Shown: positions 1 to 11,609, numbered from the stretch's first letter. The stretch: 64,000 nucleotides of DNA from Trifolium pratense (GCF_020283565.1 NC_060060.1:45186015-45250014), one strand, 5' to 3'. A program made the numbers and translations. The notes: generated by a model not told the origin, from the sequence alone.

Positions 1-431
1 GGTTCTTGGCATTTCATATACGTTGTGGGGGTTGGTATCACACAGCAAGAAAGCTTGGAGATTGATTAAGAAATTGTGTTGTGTTTGTCTTGGGTTGTGT
101 GAACTCATCGGAACAGTCAATTATATGAATAGGGGTGCTATTAAATTAGAGTTTTTTTTGTGAATTATATTAAATTGGAGGTTGATTAAGGTTAAGGATA
201 ACATTCACAGTGAAGGGAGTCTGAGAAGAACAATGGTTGATTCTGTAATTAGGACGGTATGATGGTGTGGTGTTCGTCAAAAAACGGACTGCGCTTAATT
301 GGGAAAAAAATTAAAACTTCACGCCGTTCCCCTTATAGTTGACGTGGATAAAACAATACAGATGTCAACTTTTGATTAGAAAACAGTAAAAACTGTAGGT
401 ATGGAACAGTGTATAAGTTTTGTCCAAATAG
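1..431. other. left-edge sequence without a recognised gene
   Basis: A frame is open from base 2 to a TGA at about 163 on the plus strand and enters from outside the window. I recognise no domain in it. It could be the last exon of an upstream gene or chance. From about 165 to 430 the sequence is AT-rich and I see nothing. Similarity to the duplicated block at 54951 begins at about 432, so this stretch lies just outside the segmental duplication. Confidence 0.25.
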
Positions 432-802
432 TAGTAATAATAATAAAGTAATGTAAATATAAGATAGATATTAAAGTTGTGTTTATACATTTCGAAATAA
501 GTACAAAATAGATCATATTGCATTTACCAAAAATATACAATTTACGTCAATGTGCGCTATATAAATATTTTTTCTGGTTCTTCATAATATATGATATTTA
601 ATTAACTTACTCCAAAACTTCTAAAGTTAGGTCCATTACCTTTTTAATATTTTCATCTTTAGGTTCTCTTTGATATCACTTCTTTCAATCACATGCCCAA
701 TAACATCTAAAAAAAATTAAAATAGAGACATATTATTTAGATTAAAATATCAATCAATATATGAGATTTAAAATTAAGACGAAAGCTAATAATCATTACC
801 AA

Positions 803-1310
803 CTATTTATTTTCTTCTTCAGTTGAATTCAAAATATCTTGGAATGACATAAAATCAAAATGGTTCAAAGGAATTTGTGGAGCATCGATCTTGGTAAATG
901 TAGTAGTAAACATGCAATTCAGCTTATACTTATGTGATGTAATTTTGTACTTATCACTTCCTCCAACCAATATATTTTCAATCTTATATGTTGATCCTTC
1001 TCCAACTATTTTTTTTATCTTTGACACCAAACTCTTTTCCACAGTAGCAAGAATCTTATCGCACTGGATGATCAAAGTAAAAAAAGGGAAAAAATCAATA
1101 ATAAAAAAAATCAACCGAGATTTTGTGAAAATGTGAGAAGTATATCAAGATAGTTATCACCTTTTCATCAACAAACAACATATTTATAGACGTAACCTCA
1201 GTTGGTTTGTATTTGTTTGTTACATTCCACACATGAACTATTCGAATTTTCAACTTTAGATTTGTTTTTTCAGCTACTATAGCGGACATAGGAGTGTAGA
1301 TAGGAGCCAT
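803..1310 (-). pseudogene. RPA70-like OB-fold gene fragment (copy A)
   Basis: It encodes the first OB fold (DBD-A type, DUF223-like) of replication protein A large subunit, a single-stranded-DNA-binding protein. Exon 1 is 1310-1161, from an ATG, 50 codons, with the typical VRV-H-W core and ending at DEK before a GT donor. Exon 2 is 1063-803, after a CAG acceptor, beginning CDKILATV and ending in EEENK plus a stop. Joining exon 1 to exon 2 is in phase and gives 136 residues; a full RPA70 has about 600. A third exon-like piece at 706-607 (DVIGHVIER) follows in the expected order, but an in-frame TAG ahead of its donor and a one-base shift inside it break the frame. Plant Helitrons are known to carry RPA-like genes, and this copy lies in a Helitron-like block, so it is probably transposon cargo and not the cellular gene. 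Confidence 0.65.
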
Positions 1311-1464
1311 GGTTTGAAAGAGTTTTTTTTTTTTAACTAAAAACTAAACTCAATAGAAATGTATGCATGGCTAAAGAAGTAACTGTTATGCTACTTATAT
1401 ATACCTATATGTATATGATAACAACCGATCAAAAAGAATGAGTGGGGACCATCGAAATTGAATG

Positions 1465-2754
1465 AAATATGATAATGATAATGGTTATACATTTCAATCC
1501 CATAACCTATAACTCTTTGCATAACCTTATCAAAATATTTATCATGTGTGAAAGGTGGAGAAATGCTTAGAAGGATTGACACATTTATATAGGAACCAGT
1601 TAACTATGCAAAGGTTGTGAACTGTTAAATATAATTATTAGGGGAAATGAAGAGAAATCATGAGGAAATGAGAGTTAAATGATTGTGTGACCTTATGCAT
1701 CATATCATATGATAGCCAAGGGTCAAACATAATTGTTTTTAGATTTTATCCTCTTGTACGTGTAACAATATATTATTTTAATTAGTATATCGGATATTGG
1801 AGAGGTATAATTCTTTATTATTTATTATGGTATATGAAGAGTAGATAGAGCTGACAATAGTATAAAAACAAAAACAAAAATATAGATGACAATGATATAT
1901 GATAATGATAATGGTTATACATTTCAATCCCATAACCTATAACACTTTGGATAACCTTATCAAAATATTTATCATGTGTGAAAGGTGGAGAAATGCTTAG
2001 AAGGATTGACACATTTATATAGGAACCAGTTAACTATGCAAAGGTTGTGAACTGTTAAATATAATTATTAGGGGAAATGAAGAGAAATCATGAGGAAATG
2101 AGAGTTAAATGATTGTGTGACCTTATGCATCATATCATATGATAGCCAAGGGTCAAACATAATTGTTTTTAGATTTTATCCTCTTGTACGTGTAACAATA
2201 TATTATTTTAATTAGTATATCGGATATTGGAGAGGTATAATTCTTTATTATTTATTATGGTATATGAAGAGTAGATAGAGCTGACAATAGTATAAAAACA
2301 AAAACAAAAATATAGATGACAATGATATATGATAATGATAATGGTTATACATTTCAATCCCATAACCTATAACACTTTGGATAACCTTATCAAAATATTT
2401 ATCATGTGTGAAAGGTGGAGAAATGCTTAGAAGGATTGACACATTTATATAGGAACCAGTTAACTATGCAAAGGTTGTGAACTGTTAAATATAATTATTA
2501 GGGGAAATGAAGAGAAATCATGAGGAAATGAGAGTTAAATGATTGTGTGACCTTATGCATCATATCATATGATAGCCAAGGGTCAAAAATAATTGTTTTT
2601 AGATTTTATCCTCTTGTACGTGTAACAATATATTATTTTAATTAGTATATCGTATATTGGAGAGGTATAATTCTTTATTATTTATTATGGTATATGAAGA
2701 GTAGATAGAGCTGACAATAGTATAAAAACAAAAATATAGATGACAATGATATAA
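1465..2754. repeat. 430-bp tandem repeat, three units
   Basis: Three head-to-tail units of 430 bp begin near 1465, 1895 and 2325; the last is slightly shortened. Units two and three are almost identical, and the first differs mainly upstream. The homologous block near 55995-56430 has a single unit, so the array expanded in this copy after the segmental duplication. Each unit contains a short open frame on the minus strand that starts at GTG, not ATG; I regard it as non-coding. Confidence 0.9.
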
Positions 2755-3178
2755 TATAAGGAAGTGATGTGACATTATTGAGTGATTTAATTGGAAGTAA
2801 GTGGCTGACGTGGATTAGGGTTGAGATGAGTAGTAGGAGAACTATCTAAGATTTATATTTTAATGCATTAACTATGGAACATGCATGATGTAAATGGATG
2901 GATTTTTTTTGCAACCAATGGAATATATGGTGAGTAAGTAATAAAGTGTGGCTCTTTAGTATAAGTTCCTCATGTTTTAATGTGGACAATATGAAAAGCC
3001 ATCTATATAAATGTAGGTATATGAAAAGTAGATAGAGTCTAGAGATGATAATGATGTAAGGAGAAGTGATGTGACATTGTAAGTGGCTGACTTGGCTAAA
3101 TGGAAAAAAATTATTGGTTTAAGTGGATTAGGGTTTACATAGATAGTAGGAGAACTATCTAGGAATTATATATATAGA

Positions 3179-3938
3179 TTATATAGTTTTGGGAATATAA
3201 ATGTAAAAGTGAGACATTAAGTGTAACAAAAAAAAGTGAGACATTAAGCGAGTTTAAATATCATTTATACACCCAAAAACATTTAAAAACTTTGATAATG
3301 AAAGAAATGGAAACGGTAGAAAATGGAGAGGATCCGAACTGGTATTATCCTAGCATTTATAAATTGTAGAAAAATAGAAAAAATAATTAGAAAAGCTAAT
3401 GTATATTAGAAAATTCAAAGAGAGTATCTTTAAAGGATTAATCTAGCGGTAAAAAGATATAGGTCTTGAATTCGAGAGGTTCTGATTTCAAGCTACACTA
3501 GTGTTTTTAGAGGGAGATAAATATGAAAATATTTTTGTAAGCATTCTTTGAGCGTTAGATATTTCCTACCTTGGACTTAGACACTATCCCCCAATGGTGG
3601 AGCTAGACTAAATTGTTGGGGAGGGCCGCAATGTAGTATGAATTTTTTTTCTTCTTCTATCATGGGCTAAAAATATATAAATTGTTAATTTTTGTGAGTC
3701 TTAATAACATGTCAAATATACCAAATGATTTTAAATTTCTATACATTTTACATGAATTATATATATGATATAAATTTTCAATTTGAATGATAAATTTTAT
3801 ACTCGTTAAAATATATCACCGTAAGCTTAGCTCAATGGTAAGGACATCCATAAAAAAAGTAAATTTTGTACTTATTATAACATCACTATGAATCCCACAA
3901 TTTGATTTCTCAAATATTACATATGTTGAAAATTTATA
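3179..3938. repeat. repeated PPR-flanking DNA, first copy
   Basis: This stretch, starting at the Helitron boundary, recurs at 56857-57616 and again at 60238-60997, always in the same orientation. It contains no gene. Within it, near 3440-3600 and 3826-3900, are tRNA-like words (a TAGCTCAATGG box-A-like motif at about 3834) that suggest old SINE remnants, though I cannot define their ends. Confidence 0.6.
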
Positions 3939-4274
3939 GGTTTAACTACACATTTTGGTCCCTTACGTTTATTTTAGGTTTCAATTTGGTCTCTTACGTT
4001 TAAAAAGTATCAATTTTGTCCCTTACGTTTATTTTAGGTTTCAAGTTAGTCATTTCCGTTAGTTTTGCCACTAACACCGTTTGAACAGTACACGCGTCAG
4101 TGTGTCCAAGTGCCACGTGTCACTCCACATATGCAAATTGACTGGCACGTGTGACAAAATTGACGAAAAGGACTAACTTGAAACTTAAAATAAATGTAAG
4201 GAACCAAATTGATACTTTTTAAACGTAAGAGACCAAATTGAAATCTAAAAAAGGACCAAATGTGTAGTTAAGCC
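3939..4274. mobile_element. short MULE-like TIR element (MITE)
   Basis: The ends are inverted repeats of more than 60 bp, beginning GGYTTAACTACACATTT and containing the CTTACGTTT word repeatedly. There is no coding capacity. I found no clear target-site duplication at this copy. The same insertion sits at the same place in the duplicated segment (57617-57952), so it predates the duplication. Related copies are at 14134-15164, 21308-21535 (left part) and 60998-61315 (right end lost). Confidence 0.75.
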
Positions 4275-4873
4275 GAATAATCGAACTCGGGACACTATAA
4301 TCACCAAATGCGCTGCTTTACCAATCAGCCAAATACAATCTTATGATGGCAACTAGGGGTGTGCATAAATGTTTCTACAATTGTAAAAACTAATCACTAA
4401 CAAATCATTCCCCTTAGGGCACAAGTTAACATCACCCTTATTTTTTCTATTTTTCTACAATTTATAAATGCTAACTTGTGCCCACATGTTAACAAGTACT
4501 TACATGAAAGCAAGTACTTACATGTTTAGCATTGATGGCTCGTGAGATAACTAGTACATTTGACTGGGAGACGATGGAATATGATTTGCACAGCTTGGTC
4601 GTTTCAATGAAGAATAAACAAGCAAAATATGGGGAAAATTGAAAGAACAGCAGATGTTCAACAAGTATAAATTTACAACGGAAATTGGACTAATTGAAAC
4701 AATAGTAGAACAGGAAAAACAACAAGTTGATTAAAAAAAGACTTGGCTGATGCTAACCAAGAATCCTTAAGCTGAGTGAGGACTGAGAAGTATCATATCC
4801 TCAAAATACTGAGCTCGTGTATATCCATTCCTGCATTAGAACCAATTGAAACTTTTACTCAAACTGGTTCTCC

Positions 4874-5912
4874 TCATTGACCACTGCCAATCATTTCATG
4901 TAAAAGTTTCAATGCCTTATCATTCTCATCATTTTCAAAGAGAGCACGGATAATTATTTCATAAGTTATAGCATTAGGAACACAGCCATTGTCTTCCATT
5001 TTTAACAGTAGGGACTCAGCATCATCAAACAAGCCCTCAGAACAAAGACCATGGATCATAATATTATATGTGGGGACTGTAACATTGTAGCCTTTAATCA
5101 AAAGATCATTAAAAATCACTTGTGCGTCCAGAAATCTCCCTTGTTTGCAAAGTCCATCCATGAGTATATTGTATGTGCGCATATCTGGTTGAATGCCTTT
5201 GTCTTTAATTTTCTTGACAAATGCAATTGCCTTATCAACATGATGGTTTTTACATAAAGCATGTAATAAAGAACTGTAAGTGATCACATTGGCAGGTTGA
5301 CCACTATCTTGCATCTCATCAAGAAGCTCCCAAGCATGAGAGATTCTCCCTGATTTGCACAAACCATCAATAAGAGAATTGTAGGTTACTGCATCAGGAA
5401 TAAGCTTCTTGTTTTGCATTTCTTTTAAGAGGTTCATGGCTTCATCCATCATTTTAATCTTACACAACCCATTAATCATGACAGTATAGCAACAAACATT
5501 ACGAATCACTCCTCTTTGAACCATGGTGTTGAATATAACTTTGGCCTTGTTGACTTCATTAACTAGGCAATACCCATCTAGTAATGAAGTATAAGTAACA
5601 ACATTTGGTTTGATACCTTGTTTCACCATAACAGCTAACACATTTTTAGCTTCTTTGACATTTCCTTCCTTGCATAAAGCATCGAGCAATATACTAAAGA
5701 TATAAACATCTCCATTGAGTTTTCTGAATACAAACATTTCATTTAAAAGTCCAATTGCTTCTTTCAATTGACCAACTATGCAAAATCCATATATCAGAGA
5801 AGTGTGAGTGATAACATCAGGAGAAATGCCCTTTACAATCATTTCAGAATATAAATCCTTAGCATCTATTAAAAGCTTATCTTTACACAAACTATCAATA
5901 ATTGTGTTGTAT
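4874..5912 (-). pseudogene. 5'-truncated RFL-type PPR gene (PPR1)
   Basis: About nine 35-residue P-type PPR motifs are open, from LYNTIIDSLCKDK at about 5912 to a stop at 4874. The presequence and first four repeats are absent: at 5912 homology to the intact paralogues ends inside the NTIIDSLCKD repeat and unrelated AT-rich DNA follows. The longest open frame begins with TTG, not ATG, so no start exists. The piece is mosaic. Its N-terminal part matches the gene at 24323-25966, while everything from about 5350 down to the stop, and the downstream flank, matches the gene at 58554-60182. RFL proteins bind organelle RNA in mitochondria; this copy is very unlikely to make a functional one. Confidence 0.85.
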
Positions 5913-6055
5913 AAAAGAAATGAAATATAAATTTCATATGATCTTAAATATAAGGAAAAAAAAAAATGTATTTAACTAAATTTGGATCAAATACATATAC
6001 ATTTTTTACTTGTATTTAAGGTCGATAATAATATCATATCATATTTGATAATCAC

Positions 6056-6230
6056 CTTGATATTCAACATCTTCAGTTGCTTCTCTGAAAGTAAAAGACA
6101 AAATTGATGCTACTCTTAGAGTCTCTTGTATGACCCTTGAAGTTATTGGCATATTTTTTGTGTCTTCCCATTTTAGACCAATTTCTTCACCATTTTCTTG
6201 TTTTCCCTTAATTATAGACATTTGTTCTTC
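6056..6230 (-). pseudogene. solitary CYP707A (ABA 8'-hydroxylase-like) exon
   Basis: An isolated 175-bp exon encodes a cytochrome P450 segment, EEQMSIIKGK, then WEDTKNMP, then ITSRVIQETLR with the K-helix ExxR motif (ETLR), ending at EYQ-G. It closely resembles what I remember of CYP707A enzymes, which inactivate abscisic acid. Both splice signals survive: a TTTTGCAG acceptor before 6230 and a G/GTGATT donor after 6056, ending in phase 1. No neighbouring exon, haem-binding Cys loop or start is visible. It fills the unique gap (5913-6298) between two duplicated PPR blocks, so it probably arrived during recombination or transposition. The family call is from memory of the motif and is fairly secure; function is lost. 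Confidence 0.8.
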
Positions 6231-6298
6231 CTGCAAAAGTCACAAAACTTATAAGCTAAAATGACAAAAAACCAAAGTACAATCCAAATTTGCAACAC

Positions 6299-7926
6299 TT
6301 GGAAAATAGCGGTTTGTTAAAAATCTGTGACGCGAGCATTTGCAACACTTCGTACTAAATAGCGAAACGCAGAACAATGGTGATTAATTAAAATTCTGCT
6401 ACGCAATAGAGCCGCTATAACAGCAGTTTAAGAACTTTGCATTATTGGTCTCTTCATGTGGTCTAAAACTAGCTTCAAGACATATGATGTGTCTATTCGA
6501 AAGAAGGAGAAAATTTGACTTTTAACCAGATATTTTTCACCTCATTTTTGTAGATTTAGGGACAGAAAATATTCTAAAATAACATAGTATTATTTCATCC
6601 CTTTGAGCCTGAAACAAAGGAAGAGTTAGTAAACATACCAAAAACTTGCATATGGAGAGAACCTGAGCTCACAGAATATGGCAGCTTTGTGAATATATTT
6701 GCATGATAAACTTCACAGTCGGCTAAAATAGAATAGAGTTACAGTCCAAATGAAATTCAAGCATCATAGAACGCCAGAATACAGGTAAAGCTTTAAATAT
6801 GATGTTACATTATTATTACTTGCAACATAAGGACGTCTTAAACACAGTTCGGTTCACCCAAAAAATACAGTTTGGTTTGGAAAAAAAATTGTATGACAAC
6901 AGTTCGGTTCGAAATTAAGAACTGGTTCACCGAACCATTAATCCGGTTCAGTTCGGTTCGGAGGAAGACTATAGCATTTCGGTTCAGTTCTTCTGAACCA
7001 TTGTTATGGTTCGGTTTAGTTATCTATCTGAACTGAACAGTCCTAACCCAATTATAAAATTATTTTCAGACCTTATATTATATAACGTGAGACTCTTAAC
7101 ACACTCCACCCACACTCAGGAATGAACATCTAGAGCGTAACTTGAGTGGTCCGATAGAGCGCACCAAACCAGATTAAACACAATATGTACTTCAAAACAA
7201 TCACAGTAGGTACTAGATAGATCATCAAGTTCAAAAATGCTTGCCACCTGCATAAATTTGCAGTATCGTCTCAGCATAACAGGCTGAAGCCAAATGCACT
7301 CTTACAACACGACACTGAGTTCAGCCATTCAATGTACAATTGCAATCAAAACTAAAAACTCAGTAACCAATCTATCAATGTACCAACACTTAAGAAATTA
7401 CCAAGTTTCGAAACACACTATCCAAGTTGCCTCCCCCGATACCTTCACACCCTTCCTTCGAAAAGCCTCTACTTACCCTTGCTACTGCCACTCCGTGCAA
7501 TTCAGCCCCAACACTAAAAGCCTTCCTCTATTAGTTAACACCTTTGTAATCTGCTTTTCCTGCATAGGCAAGTCTGCCACTACTACACTGAGGACAAGAA
7601 AACGACCTCTGAAGCTTAACAACAGACCAACACACTTTAACTTCACCACCACTGCTTATGATACTTGTGCAGGATACATTCTGATAACAACCATGAAGCT
7701 GATTGACAGTACAATGCAAATATAAAGGATAACTGTGTCAAAAATAGAAAGAATCGACCATTAATGACTTTTGATTAATATCAAAGGGATAGAGAGACCA
7801 CTGAGTAGTCCCCCCTTTTCTTTTGTATATCTAACTACCAACAAAACAAATAAATCATAATAATTACATAATTGTCATCAAAATAACCAATTATATATTG
7901 AGAAATCATCTTACCTATAGTTACTG
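6299..7926. repeat. duplicated 3' flank of PPR gene, copy 1
   Basis: This block is over 95% similar by eye to 22693-24322 and more distantly to about 32620-34730. It includes a GTTCGGTT-rich, self-complementary stretch (about 6850-7040) and lies downstream of the PPR stop codon. A 143-codon plus-strand frame (7294-7725) is open in this copy and in 23696-24127, but most substitutions between them change amino acids, so I treat it as non-coding. Confidence 0.75.
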
Positions 7927-9558
7927 TTACAATAGTCCTCTAGCAATCATTTCACGAAGAAGTTTCTCCGCCTTTTCATTCTCACCTTTATGAAAGAGAG
8001 CACAAATAATAGTTTCATAAGTTACAGCATTAGGAATGATACCATTATCCTCCATTTTTGACAACAAGGCCTTTACTTCATCAAACAAACCCTCTTTACA
8101 AAGACCATTGATCAAAATATTATATGTCCGGACTGTTACATTATAGCCTTTAATCAAAAGATCCTGAAAAATCTCTTGTGCGTTCCTAAGTCTCCCTTCC
8201 TTGCATAGTCCATCGATAAGTATATTGTATGTGAACATATCTGGTTGAATACCTTGGATTTTAATTTTCTTGACCAATGCAATTGCCTTGTCAACATGAT
8301 GGTTTTTACATAAAGCATGCAATAAAGAAGTGTAAGTGATTACATCAGCAGGTTGACCTCTATCATTCATCTCTTCAAGAAGCTCCCAAGCATGAGAGAT
8401 TCTCCCTGATTTGCACAAACCATCAATAAGGGAATTGCAAGTTACTGTATTAGGAATAATCTTCTTGTTTTGCATTTCCTTAAATAGATTCATGGCTTCA
8501 TCCATCATTTTAATCTTACACAGCCCATTAATCATGACATTATAGCAATGAACATCAGGAATCACTCCTCTTTGAACCATAGTGCTGAATATAACTTTGG
8601 CTTTATTGACTTCATTAATTAGGCAATAGCCATCCATTAATGAAGTATAAGTAACAACATCTGGTTGGACACCTTCTTTCATCATCACAGCTAAGACATT
8701 TTTAGCTTGTTTGACATTTCCTTCCTTGCATAAAGCATCGAGCAATACACTAAAGGTATAAACATCTCCATTGAGTTTTCTGAATACTACCATTTCATTT
8801 AAAAGTCTAATTGCTTCTTTCAATTGACCAACTATGCAAAATCCATATATCAGAGAATTGTAAGTAACAACATCAGGAGAAACTCCGTTTGCAATCATTT
8901 CAGAATATAAATCGTAAGCATCTCTTAAAAGCTTATCTTTACACAGATTGTCAATAATTGTGTTGTATATTACCACATTAGGCTTGACCAATTTCCCTTC
9001 AATTTGTCTTAGAACTTGCAAGGCAGCCCTTGTTTCTCCAATTTTACAGAGTCCATTGATCAAGGTCCCGTAGCTAACTTGGTCGAGGTGAAATCCATGT
9101 GCAACCACATGGTCGTGAAAATGCAGTGCTTCCTTCACCTTACCGTTAAAACACAAACCTTTGATAAGAGTCGTTAAAGTTATGACATTGGGCTGATAAC
9201 CCAACTTGAGAATCTTAGCCAATAGAGAAAAGGCAAAAGTCATATGACCGACGTGGCAGTAACAATTGATCAATATACTGAAAGTAACAATATCAGGCAT
9301 AATTCCATTGAATTGTAATTGGTTAGAAAGGGAAATAGCAGTGGGATAATGTTTCATCTTAACAAGATAAGTTAAAATCTTGGCAAATTGTACAATGGAT
9401 GGGGTTGGATTCATACGAAGCATGCTATGGAATGAAGAAACAGCATTATCAACATTATTATTAACATGAAATGGAGAGTGAGAGTATAATCGCCTTAAGT
9501 AAGAAATGGAAGACGAAGAAGAAGAAGAAGATCGAAAGGTGAACCTTAAGAATGACAT
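7927..9558 (-). CDS. RFL-type P-class PPR protein (PPR2)
   Basis: A single intact exon of 543 residues. Residues 1 to about 35 (MSFLRFTFR, a serine run, YLRRLYSHS) are Arg/Ser-rich without acidic residues, a typical mitochondrial presequence. Fourteen P-type PPR motifs follow from NPTPSIVQF to the C-terminus, with no E, DYW or other tail, as in Rf-like proteins that bind and process mitochondrial transcripts and can suppress cytoplasmic male sterility. Residue pairs 5/last of the repeats are A-D, S-N, T-D, G-N, N-D, N-D, S-D, T-D, N-N, N-D, T-D, N-T, N-N, E. Repeat 6 has 36 residues. The start is the ATG at 9558: the 12 upstream in-frame codons begin with TTG, and all paralogues share this ATG. 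A GGGTTT/AAACCC-type motif and a MITE array lie just upstream. The RNA target is unknown. Confidence 0.93.
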   Translation of the reverse strand: MSFLRFTFRSSSSSSSSISYLRRLYSHSPFHVNNNVDNAVSSFHSMLRMNPTPSIVQFAKILTYLVKMKHYPTAISLSNQLQFNGIMPDIVTFSILINCYCHVGHMTFAFSLLAKILKLGYQPNVITLTTLIKGLCFNGKVKEALHFHDHVVAHGFHLDQVSYGTLINGLCKIGETRAALQVLRQIEGKLVKPNVVIYNTIIDNLCKDKLLRDAYDLYSEMIANGVSPDVVTYNSLIYGFCIVGQLKEAIRLLNEMVVFRKLNGDVYTFSVLLDALCKEGNVKQAKNVLAVMMKEGVQPDVVTYTSLMDGYCLINEVNKAKVIFSTMVQRGVIPDVHCYNVMINGLCKIKMMDEAMNLFKEMQNKKIIPNTVTCNSLIDGLCKSGRISHAWELLEEMNDRGQPADVITYTSLLHALCKNHHVDKAIALVKKIKIQGIQPDMFTYNILIDGLCKEGRLRNAQEIFQDLLIKGYNVTVRTYNILINGLCKEGLFDEVKALLSKMEDNGIIPNAVTYETIICALFHKGENEKAEKLLREMIARGLL

Positions 9559-9699
9559 TTGAGCGATGATGGAGAGGAACAAACGGAGCTTCAATTTAGG
9601 GTTTCTTTTTCAATTGGAATGGAGTACACACTGTTTAGAGACTTGTTAAATTTAATTGAAAATGAAATATTATATTTTCCTTTCAGGCAAATTGTAATA

Positions 9700-10467
9700 G
9701 AGTTTAATTGATATGCACCGACGGTGTAAAATAGTTTTGCACAATCGTCCAATAAACAACCATTATTTTGCCATGTCATATTAAGAAAGTGGGGTGGAGT
9801 GGAGTGATGTGGCGGAAAACATGGTTGGTATTGATTGACAGTGTAAAATTATTTTACACCGTCGGTGCATATCAATTAAATCCATTCTAATGAGTTTAAT
9901 TGATATGCACCGACGGTGTAAAATAGTTTTGCACAATCGTCCAATAAACAACCATTATTTTGCCATGTCATATTAAGAAAGTGGGGTGGAGTGGAGTGAT
10001 GTGGCGGAAAACATGGTTGGTATTGATTGACAGTGTAAACTTATTTTACACCCTCGGTGCATATCAATTAAATCCATTCTAATGAGTTTAATTGATATGC
10101 ACCGACGGTGTAAAATAGTTTTGCACAATCGTCCAATAAACAACCATTATTTTGCCATGTCATATTAAGAAAGTGGGGTGAAGTGGAGTGATGTGGCGGA
10201 AAACATGGTTGGTATTGATTGACAGTGTAAAATTATTTTACACCGTCGGTGCATATCAATTAAATCCATTCTAATGAGTTTAATTGATATGCACCGACGG
10301 TGTAAAATAGTTTTGCACAATCGTCCAATAAATAACCATTATTTTGCCATGTCATATTAAGAAAGTGGGGTGGAATGGAGTGATGTGGCGGAAAACATGG
10401 TTGGTATTGATTGACAGTGTAAAATTATTTTACACCGTCGATGCATATCAATTAAATCCATTCTAAT
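9700..10467. repeat. tandem array of four palindrome-ended 192-bp units
   Basis: Four head-to-tail copies with an exact 192-bp period start at 9700, 9892, 10084 and 10276. Each unit is itself MITE-like: it begins TTTAATTGATATGCACCGAC and ends with the reverse complement, giving inverted ends of about 35 bp around a roughly 110-bp core. Units differ by only a few substitutions (for example CACCCTCGG in unit 2 and CGATGCAT in unit 4). The array begins about 140 bp upstream of the PPR2 start codon, so it may lie in its promoter. A decayed single end is visible near 33930-33950. Confidence 0.9.
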
Positions 10468-11609
10468 ATGAACATGTATTACAAGTGGTCCATGACTGAA
10501 AGTGAATATTTACCTTTAAATTAATCTTTAGTCCACAATAATATTATACACACTCCACACATGATTTTTCTACTCACTGACATCTCTTTTCAATCATTCA
10601 TCTCGCTTTTCAGATTTTTATCAATTCAAAATATATAAAAATATAAAACTCATCATGCTCATCTTTTCACTTCACAAGATATTATTTATTTAAAAAAAAA
10701 TAAAAACAGAAAATACTTGATGTTAAATAATTATTATTATTATGATTTATTAATTAAATCTTCTATCTGTCAAAAAATAAATTTAATTAAATCCTCTACA
10801 ACTACAAGAATCAAACTACCAACAAATTTTTTGTTTTGTTCTATCGGTGGGTTATTCTTGACTTGCTCTTCCTAATTCATCAAAACCTCCCTACTTTTCT
10901 TAGTCACCCTAATCAAGCTAAGAACACGATCGAGCTAACAAACTTCAATGGGTAAGCTATTTTGGATGGATCCACTGCCAAGCTTCGAACCAGTTGAACA
11001 GGGGAGAAAGTTGAACATTGGACGAAAGATTAAGGAAAGTAAAATTTAATTTGGAGATATCTTATTTTGAAGAGGAAGAAGTTGATGAACAAATGATGAA
11101 TCTTGATGAATTTTTGTCATTTTAATATTTATTTTCATACTTTTTATTTTAATATATTTTAAACATGATTATTTATTTTTCGAAGTCTAAATAATTTATA
11201 CATTTTCAAAGTTATATAACTTGTTGTCATCAATTTTAATAATATTTTAAATTTTTACTCTTGAATGTAAAAACATCACATAAAAATGGAAAATAAACCT
11301 AATAATATCAAATAAGTTATTCAAAAGAAATGATAGAGGGAGAGAGCAAGAGATAAATACATCAACCTACACATAAAAATAGAAATTAAGCAATTAAATT
11401 TGGTCTAGTGATAAAAAAATTAGGTAGTATGTTATATGTCCTCAGCTCGATCATCAACTCAATTCTAAACAAAAAACTTAAAAATAGGAACTCAATCCGC
11501 TAATATATTAAAAGTAATTATAATAATATATACCTACAATATTCTCTATTATATACATTACAAAATTTTTGCGGATGTCTCTCGTGCATTCTCAATATAA
11601 ATTGTTTAG
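10468..11609. other. AT-rich intergenic DNA
   Basis: No gene is recognisable. A tRNA-like stretch at about 11395-11460 (GGTCTAGTGATAAAAA, then CAGCTCGATCATC) resembles the box A and box B parts of a plant SINE, but its ends are unclear. Confidence 0.4.

Larger units (their letters stand above)
432..3178 (-). mobile_element. Helitron-like element, truncated copy carrying RPA-like exons
   Basis: This block is collinear with the more complete element at 54087-56856. Its right end (the 5' end on the minus strand) reads TCTATATATATAATTCC and is followed on the plus strand by host T, as expected for a Helitron (5' TC, insertion between A and T). The block holds two RPA70-like exons and a 430-bp tandem repeat. 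The 3' CTAG end and hairpin seen in the other copy are missing here; similarity stops at an AAT microsatellite near 432. Assignment as Helitron is inference from the shared 5' end and the better-preserved copy. Confidence 0.55.

Noticed and set aside
1391..2442. Three short minus-strand frames (63-64 codons) repeated every 430 bp
   Set aside because: They start at GTG, not ATG, lie in a tandem repeat, and have no family features.
3826..3900. Possible tRNA gene (TAGCTCAATGG box-A-like motif)
   Set aside because: There is no cloverleaf or good box B; the same words recur in repeated flanks, so at most an old SINE.
6850..7040. GTTCGGTT-rich stretch (also 23245-23445 and 33265-33460) as a regulatory array
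   Set aside because: It is self-complementary low-complexity DNA carried in duplicated flanks; more likely a decayed transposon than operators.
7294..7725. 143-codon plus-strand frame also open at 23696-24127
   Set aside because: It lies in the duplicated 3' flank of PPR genes. About 10 of roughly 14 differences between copies change the amino acid, as expected for non-coding DNA, and no domain is recognisable.
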